Origin: Bacillota bacterium
Lineage (GTDB): Bacteria; Bacillota; Clostridia; Acetivibrionales; JANLFN01
NCBI GenBank assembly: GCA_023397675.1
Contig: JAEWTV010000056.1
Span: forward strand, 1-64,000
Direction of reading: 5' to 3'
DNA length: 64,000 nucleotides
Shown: piece after piece, positions 1 through 7,900 of the stretch
How the letters are laid out: each line of letters starts with the position of its first letter
How positions within the stretch are numbered: position 1 is the first letter of the stretch
Made by a program: the position numbers and the translations under genes
The notes under the pieces: generated by a model
The model's database searches: none
Told to the model about the DNA's origin: nothing
What the model saw: only the letters and a program-made list of their open reading frames with translations

Positions 1-580
1 CAGACCCCACCTTCCATGGCTCGCCCTGGTGAAAGCCTACTGCGGCATCTGTAAGCTGCTCGCTCGTTCTCAAGCCGGTACGATGCAACTTCGCTATCCT
101 GCTCAGATGCTACTTGAATGGCCATCCAGGCCATTCACCGGCATTCGACCTTCGTTCACAGCAACATCTGCCAGCTCAGCTTTCAATGGGCAAGGATGCG
201 GGCAGTTCTTTGTGAGAAAACTTCGAAGTCGCTAATTAGTAGCTTCGTGAGAACTTTGCTTACAAAGTTCGGTATAGCCTCCCGTTACCCTAGCCCTGAA
301 GGCGCTTGGTGGAGTGACTTAGAGCTTCCCGCTAACATCAATAAGAGTCCTGCGAATTCGTCATGGATGACGGATTCAGGTGAGTATGACAAGGATGTCA
401 TTGGAACCGGCCGGACAATGCCATGGATGGAAGCTTGGAAGTTCTGTCACGGAATCCGTCGCGCCAAAGCTTTTAAAGCCTTCACGGCGAGCGGCGACTT
501 TTGCCAGCTTTTGATACGATAAAAGTGTAATTGCTACACCATTGAGAAATCAATGTTGAGCACTTGCACTTATTTTTTTT
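1..580. other. GC-richer, hairpin-rich block without a convincing gene; possible structured RNA
   Basis: This stretch is visibly richer in G+C than the rest of the window. Two overlapping plus-strand reading frames (29-235 and 118-522) have no recognisable domain and poor ribosome binding sites, so I do not call them genes. What stands out is a series of near-perfect inverted repeats: 116-136 (8 bp stem), 251-270 (8 bp stem, CTTA loop), 354-377 (11 bp stem with one wobble), 525-539 (5 bp stem) and 540-555 (6 bp stem, GAAA loop). The block closes with an eight-T run at 572-579. That pattern would fit the 3' part of a structured non-coding RNA starting before the window. It could also be the left flank of the IS110 remnant that follows. 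I do not recognise the RNA family. Confidence 0.4.
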
Positions 581-595
581 ACAATAAGAGAAGTA

Positions 596-774
596 ATTGG
601 TCTGGCGTGCCAGCTTTTGGATTTTCACATCCGTGGACGAAACTGTCAGCCATCCCTTGTTGTAAGCATTCGGTTAAGCAGGTTGAAAACATTTAGTCTT
701 TCGTGTAACTAATCAAAATGAATCGCAATAAGTACAGGTGGATAACAATTACAAAAATTTTTGGGGGTTTTTCA
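596..774 (+). ncRNA. possible bridge-RNA region of an IS110-type element (left end)
   Basis: In the IS110 group the non-coding left end, just before the transposase start codon, encodes a structured bridge RNA with target- and donor-binding loops. Here the region before the IS110-type ORF is non-coding and contains a CTGGCGTGCCAG inverted repeat (602-613) and weaker pairings around 624-650. Only position relative to the transposase and modest structure support the call. I could not define the element ends, the core dinucleotide or the guide loops, and the transposase is truncated. Even if correct, this is probably a relic. Confidence 0.3.
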
Positions 775-1233
775 ATGATAAGTGTAGGAATAGATGTATC
801 TAAGGAAAAAAGCATGGTTTGTATCATGCGTCCATATGGTGAAGTTATTGCATCTCCATATGAAGTGACTCATACAGAGAGCGACATAGCAGTTCTAATA
901 AAACAAATTCTTTCTTTGGAAGGAGAAACTAAAGTTATTATGGAAGCTACCGGGGCATATCATCTTCCGGTATTAACAAGCTTAAAGCAGGCAGGCATTT
1001 TTGTTAGTGTAATTAATCCTTTGGTTATGAAAAGATATGCTTCAACTGTTTTGCGTAAAGGTAAAACTGATAAATTGGACTCTGTCAGAATAGCTAATTA
1101 TGGGCTTGACAATTGGTTTCACCTTACTAATTACCAATCATCAGAAGATACATATGAAGAATTGAAACTTATAGCTGGCCTTATTGGACAACTACTTATA
1201 GTTTTTCCCATAATGCTAAAGGGCGGTTTGTAA
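775..1233 (+). pseudogene. IS110-family transposase, N-terminal fragment
   Basis: The 152-residue product starting at the ATG at 775 matches the RuvC-like N-terminal domain of IS110-family (DEDD) transposases. It opens with GIDVSK, and all four acidic residues are present: D7, E57 (in MEATGAYH), D99 and D102 (in KTDKLD). After about residue 134 (EELKLIA) the sequence stops resembling the family and ends at 152. Full-length members are about 350-420 residues and carry a second domain with a catalytic serine, which is missing. An upstream ATG at 718 is possible, but its extra 19 residues are not typical. Most likely a remnant left by an internal deletion. Confidence 0.8.
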
Positions 1234-1516
1234 CGCATTTAACCTTTTTATAAGCTAATTTACAGTATAATTCATATTTACTTATACCCATTATTTTCTG
1301 ACAAAAATAAGTGAGCGTTAGGTTGAACCTGGCACTCACTTATAAAAGCTATACTTTATTAACTTGTTGCTTGTGGCGGACTAGCGTCCGTACGTGTGGG
1401 TGCGTATACACCTGAAAGCCATGGCATCTTTTAATTACACTATGTAAATTACACCATTAAATGAGAAAGGAAAAAAGCTTGCTTCTAATTTAGCTAAGTA
1501 GTGGGTGGTTTTAAAA
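1234..1516. other. non-coding remnant with hairpins downstream of the transposase fragment
   Basis: No gene is visible. The stretch holds an imperfect hairpin at 1309-1341 (AAGTGAG pairing with CTCACTT, with an inner AGGTT/AACCT pair) and a compact GGAC-TAGC-GTCC hairpin at 1378-1389. Just after it, 1390-1409, is a further imperfect GTAC / GTATAC pairing. It may be the right end of the damaged IS110-type element; no terminal repeat was found to prove it. Confidence 0.35.
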
Positions 1517-1945
1517 TTATTTCTCGCCTCTTTTTATACTATTTCTGTTCATGGAAATTAGTGTTAACTCTGTGGCTATTCTGCCTCTCTCATCCTCTGT
1601 AAGATTATTTTGATTACTTGCTGCATAAACTAAAAATTCTAGGGCATCATAATATTTTGACATATTTTCATATATACTCTTCTCCTTTTCGGTGGATATC
1701 TCTGCACTCATTTTTACAAGTATATTTTTCATATCACCTAACTCAATTTGAGAAGCTTTAATTTTTAATTTTTGTATTGACGTAAATGGGTCTTTCTCAT
1801 CTAGAACTTCCGTAACTTTCATGTAAGAACTCTTAAAACTCATATAATCACTATCAAACTGCTTGCTAGCACACCCTACAAAAAAGCAAGTAAAAGACAG
1901 CAATATGCAAAGCAGAATTATACGGGTAATTTTCCTCACATCCAT
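1517..1945 (-). CDS. small lipoprotein, possible partner of the upstream subtilase-RHS protein
   Basis: A 142-residue protein with a lipoprotein signal: basic N-terminus, hydrophobic stretch about residues 8-23, and a lipobox-like FVGC with the cysteine at residue 25. The mature part is about 118 residues, mostly helical in character, with no domain I recognise. It begins only 17 bp after the stop codon of the giant subtilase-RHS gene, on the same strand and with its own AGGGGAT ribosome binding site, so the two are probably co-transcribed. A small gene directly downstream of an RHS-type protein is where immunity proteins of polymorphic toxins usually lie. That role is inference from position only. 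Confidence 0.75.
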   Translation of the reverse strand: MDVRKITRIILLCILLSFTCFFVGCASKQFDSDYMSFKSSYMKVTEVLDEKDPFTSIQKLKIKASQIELGDMKNILVKMSAEISTEKEKSIYENMSKYYDALEFLVYAASNQNNLTEDERGRIATELTLISMNRNSIKRGEK

Positions 1946-1962
1946 ATATTATTTATCCCCTT

Positions 1963-4900
1963 TTAATATTTATCATCAATTTTATCTAAACAATAGTTTA
2001 AATCAGAAAGTGATTGTTCATAATTTATGTTCATGTTTTTAATTGCTTCAAGATATTTTAATACTGCTTTTTTATAGGTTGCATTAGCCTCAGGATTAGA
2101 ATATCTTGTTTCTGTTCTTTTTGCAACAGTAGTTTCAAGTTCAGAGATAGAATCAATAAACTCCCCTCTAGGACCCTCCTCAAATAGAAATGGACCCCTA
2201 TAAACTAAATACTTATAAATAGAATTATCGACAAATTCTGATTTTTCTAAAGCCCTCGATATGCTCTTGGTAAGTGAACTATTAATACCTAAAACTTTCG
2301 GCAAATCTCCAACTCCAGGTTCTTTTTTCCATGCCTTATCAATAGCCGTAAAAACAATTGTTCCGACTATTGTTACTGGTAAAAAACCACCTGAAGATTT
2401 AAGGGCTTGGTCATACATGGTCTTAATTGTAGTTCCAATATCTAAAACATTGAAAAATGATGCAATATCGTTTGACCTGTTAACTTCATAGTCATATTTA
2501 TCATCATAGAATGCGCTCATAGTATACTGTTTAATTCTATAGCTATCAGGCCATTCATATGGATGGTATTCATCAAGTATACTATCTAATAATTTTTGAG
2601 CCTCACTATTACCCGCTTTAGTAATGGGGTCCACAACACCAATCGTTAGTCCCTCTGTATTACTTGGTACCTTTGGAATACCGGAACTAATGCCCTTAGA
2701 GGCAGCGCTACCCATATCGGAATTACTAACATTGTTTGTAGACTTACTTCTATTTACATTCAAATCATCATAAACAGAATTAAATGCCTTGTCTATTTGC
2801 TTCTGCTTATAATATTCATCAACCATATTTTGCGCACCGTTTACTGTGTCAATTGCACCTGGGCTTACGCTTGCATTTATTGTATTACTAATATTTTTCC
2901 AATCATTTGCCGAAACAGACCCATCCTTATTCAGCTCTTCATAGAATTTTTGTGCAACAGATGAATTTCCTGAATAATCCTTCTTGTTATTTTGCCGTAT
3001 AGCAGCCGCCTCTTCAGCACAACGCTCTTTAACTGCCGGGTCATTGGTTGAGCAGTAAACATCCGTTAATCTTGACAGTGCTATTCTTACATCCTGGCTA
3101 TAATCTTCATCACCCTGCTGCCAGTGTCCCGTTGGGTCCCAATAAATTATCGGATTGTTTGAACAATATGTGTACAAATTCAAACTCAGCGGATCACTAA
3201 GGTCACCCGAATACGTATCCTCGCTCATGAACCTTGCTGTTGCCGGGTCATAGTACCTTGCATTGAGGTAGTACAGCCCTGATTCATCATCAAACCTGTA
3301 ACCTCCATATGTATATGGGTTTTCAATGTTCTTAAGGTTTGCCTTGGTTGTATCATCAAGTGCATTACCAAATGCATCATAACGGTAGGCTGCCATGACT
3401 GTGCCATCTGTTTTCAGCAATGCAGTTACATCGGCATGTCCGTTATACATATAGTATACGCTTTGTCCGCCTGTATTTCTAGTTATTAGGTTATTGCCAT
3501 ATATATTCCTTGCTGACTGGTTGCCCTTGCTGTCAAGTTCAAGTGTCACCTGGCTTGCTTCATATATGAACCTTGTTGTCTTGCCGTTTGTTGTTGCTGT
3601 AGCCCTTTGTCCGTCTCCGTAGTAAGTGTATTCTCCTGATGAGGTTCCGGTACTGCTCTTTATCATCTGGTTGAACACATCATATTCGAAGTACTGGGCG
3701 AACCCTGCTATATCCTTTGCGTATTGTGTAGCTCCGTCTTTTTCCTGTCCTGCTATGAACATTCCGAAATGAGCTTCTGGCGGCTTCAATGGGTCAATCT
3801 TCTTTATCTGTGATGTCAGCTTGCTTGTAAGGTTTCCGTTGTTATCATAGCCATATTTTGTTGTAGTCCTTACGTCACCTAACTGCTGAACTGTACTCAT
3901 AAGCCTGTTCTGCTCATTGTATGTATAAGTGGTAAGTGTTCTTTGAGTACCTGCAGCAACTGTTTCCGTTTCCCTGTTACCAGCCTTGTCATAAGTATAC
4001 TCGGTTGTTTTTCCTCCGGGTTCTGTGACCTTTGCAAGCCTGTTGAGGCTGTCGTATACATAGTTTGTAGTACCATAATCGGTTCCGTTTATGACCTCGC
4101 TCTTGGTAAGCTGGTTATGTGCGTCGTCATAGGTATATGTATATGTGTCCATAAGGATTGTCTTGTTGTAGTTTTTAAGTGTGTCTAAAAGGTGGTCATC
4201 ACGGTATGTATATTCTTCATGTGACCCATCGGGGTATGTAACACTTTTTGTACTTCCGTTAGGGTTATATTCATACTTTGTTCCTGTAGTCTGTTGCCCG
4301 TCACGTACCTCTGCAAGCCTTCCGACCTTATCGAATATCTTTTGAGTTTCATTACCCTTAAGGTCTTTAGAGATTTCAGCATACTGACCTAGTTCAACAT
4401 CCTTTGTTATATCATACTGGAAGGTGCTTGTACCAAGGTTTCCAACGGTCTTAGTTACCACTCTGCCCAATTCATCATATGTACGGGTTGTTGTTCCTGT
4501 ACCATCCTTCATGGTGAGTTGGTTTCCGTTGCTGTCATAAGTGTATTCTACGGTAGTATCCTTTGCCTTTTCCTTAAGCATTCTTCCGTGTATGTCGTAT
4601 TCATAATAGGTTACTACATTGTTCCTGTCGGTCTTAGATTTAAGGCTTCCGTCAGCATAGTAGTTATATACTTCAGTTTTGGAAGCAGTATATGTATAGC
4701 TTCCTGCATTACCTTTCCTTCCGCCTGCATCTATCTTCCTTACTATCTTGTTACCAGAGTTGTATTCAAATAGTGATGTATTACTCCTACCGTCTGTCTG
4801 GCTTATCATATTGCCGTTTAAGTCATAGGTAAAGCTTGTCTTCTCACCCTTTGCATTTGTTACGGATGCAAGGTGCTTAAGCTCATTATAGTCATATGTT

Positions 4901-7900
4901 GTAACATTTCCGTTCCCATCTGTCTTTGTCGAGATGTTTCCAGCCTTGTCATAGGTCTGACTGGTGGTATCACCTTCAGGGTCTGTTGTTGATACAAGCC
5001 TGTTATTCTTGTCATATGTGAAGGTTGTTGCAACAAAGTTAAGTGAACCATCCTCTTTTTTATCTTTTGCTTCGTATGATTTAACCTGAAGGTGGCTTGA
5101 GTTGTATTCAAGCTTCTGTATAGTTCCATACGGATCAGCCTTTTCAACCACCCTGTTTAATGCATCATATGTGTTTGTTGTTATGTTGCCAAGCCAATCA
5201 GTTGTAGTTGTCTGGTTACTGTTCTTGTCATAACCGAAGGTTGTAGTATGAAGGACAGGAGTTCCGCCTGCATTCCTTACACTAACCTTGGTTGTTATAA
5301 GCCTATTTAAGCTGTCATATATGTTTTCGGTAGTTGTTCCGTTTGCATCTGTTTCAAACCTCTTATTACCGTTTAAGTCATAGGCGGCTGAGGTTGAAAT
5401 TGTATCCTTACCATCACTTGACTGCTGAGTATGTGTAAGCTGTCTTCCCTGACGGTCATAAGTGAATAGGTCTATAACGCCCATAGAATCCTGTTTTTGT
5501 GCAAGGTTACCCATAACATCATACTTGCAGGTTACGACATATCCCTCTATTGACGAATCTGAAGGATAGAATGTTTTTCTAACCTTACCTATGAGGTTAT
5601 ATTCATAAGCAGTAGTATTCCTGTTGCCGTCTGTTTCCTCTATGACGTTTCCGATAAGGTCATATCTGCATTCCTTTAACATCAGTGCAGGGCTTGATAT
5701 CGTCTTCTGTGAGGTTACCCTTAAGATGTTACCCGCATCATCATATATGTAGTTTAATATTGCACCGTTTGCATCGGTTTCAGATGTCTTCCTTCCGGCA
5801 CCATCATACGCATATTTGACGGTAAAGGTAAGGCCCTTTTCCTCTGATACCGCATCACGTACAGTGAGCTTATGATTTGAAAGGTCATATGTGTATTCCG
5901 TTCCGTAACCGGAATTTATTTTTGCAAAGTCGTCTGAACCGGTACCCGCTTCATAGCCACGTCCGTCAAGTTCTTTTATGACATTACTGTTAAAGTCATA
6001 TTTATATGCCTTTGATACTATTGTAGTAAATGATGCGTCTTCTGGATTTTTCTTATATATATCCTTTTGAGCTATGACCCTTCCCATACGGTCATATACA
6101 TATTCGGTCCGGCTCAGGCTGCCAAGTTCAGTACCAGCCACGTAATTTAAAGGAGAAACCTCAATAGTTTTTCTTCCTGCAATGTCATATGCATACGCAG
6201 TTGTATATTTTTCTCCTTTACTATCCGTCTTTGTAACCGATAGTAGTAAACCTCGTTTATCATATTCATAATCTGTTATGGTTCCAAGAGCATCCTTTGT
6301 CTTCAGAGGTTGTCCATCCCATGAATAATTTGTCGTTTCAGCCACTGCATCTTTTGGCATTCCCTTTTCATCAGTGCTCATTTGTTTTGTTGTCTTAACC
6401 CTGTCCATACTGTCATAGGTCATGCTGGTTACTGTACCGTCTGCTGCAGTTGTTGTTTTAAGATTACCGTCCAAGTCATAATCGTATTTGGTAGCAATTA
6501 AAGTCTCACCTGCATTGTCTCCGCTTCCAAATATATCAGTGGAATCCACATGCACTATTTTAGAGGTTGTCTTACCTCTTTGGTTGTTTTCATATTCTGT
6601 AACCTGAACAGAGCTGCTGCTTAGGTATACATCCTGCCTATTAAGATTCCCATCCTTGTCGTACTGGTAAGCTGTCTTTCTTCCGTTGCTGTCGGTCTTT
6701 ACTTTAACCTTTCCGTTACCATAGTAGGTATAGCTGGTTTTGATAAGCCTGTCATCTACAGGTACACTGTATAGCTCTACTGTATCTTTGCCTATCTTTT
6801 CGGCTGTTTTTCTTCCTGCCTTGTCATAAGCAGTCGCACTGTATGAATACTTTCCGACTGATACAGGTGTCCACTTTTCAACAGGCCTGTTAAGGCCGTC
6901 ATACCTTAGGTAGGAAGTTCCACCATTTCCATCTGTTAAAGACTTGGCAAGCCCGTTGGCATAGTATTCGGTAGTAATAGTTGCCCCATCCGGATTCTTC
7001 CGGCTTATTTCATTACCCCTGTAGTCATAGGTATATACTGTTATGGAGTCTTCTTTGCTGTTCAAATGTATAGTTTCAGTTTTGGTAGGGCATTTATTAC
7101 CTACGCCATATCCATATTCCTTGGTAACTGTACCTGTGTCAGTACTATCCTTTTTAAAGGTCACTTTCGTAAGCCTGTTCATTTTGTCATATGCATATTC
7201 ATATATTGAACTGTTTGGTTTTATTTCTGTCTTTACATTTCCGTACAAATCATAGATATATCCGGTGGTGTTTCCAGCCGCATCGGTCTGTGTTAACACC
7301 TTTCCAGCGGCATTGTATGCGAACCTGTATCCAACACCTGTATCACTGTAGGTTTGGCTTGGAGTCTGACTGTTTAACCCGTCTTTTGTGGGATCATAAA
7401 GGTTTGGTGTTATCTCCTGAAGCTTTCTTCCCATTGCACCATAGACTGTCCTTGTGGTTTCACCCTTGTCAAGCTTTGTACTGACAAGTCTTCCGTCATT
7501 GTCATATGAATAGGTTGTCTTAAAGCCTTCAGGTGATGTTGCAGTTTGAAGCCAGCCGATAGTGTTGTATGTATACGATGTTGTGTTATCCTCGGCGTCT
7601 TTTTCAGAGGTCTTGTTTCCATACTGGTCGTATGTATAGGTAATTGTATTGTCTTCAGGGTCTGTTACTGACTTTAAAAGGCCTTTGACCTTGCATGAAG
7701 TTTCAGCATCGGAGTAATATACATATGTTGTAATTGCAAACCTTGAAGCCGTTGCATCACTGCTGTATGCATCAGTTCCGTTTAGAGGCTGCACCTTCTT
7801 TAGAAGGTTTATCTTGTTTGCGTCATATATATAGTATGTAACGTGCCCCAGTTCGTCCGTTTCTGAAGTGAGGTTGTTCTTGCTGTCATAGGTATATGAC

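Noticed and set aside
29..522. Two overlapping plus-strand ORFs of 68 and 134 codons
   Set aside because: No domain, poor ribosome binding sites, and DNA dominated by inverted repeats; reverse frames are broken by stops. More likely non-coding.
1370..1415. Group II intron domain V or 5' end
   Set aside because: A GTGCG and compact hairpins are present, but no domain V consensus and no reverse transcriptase.
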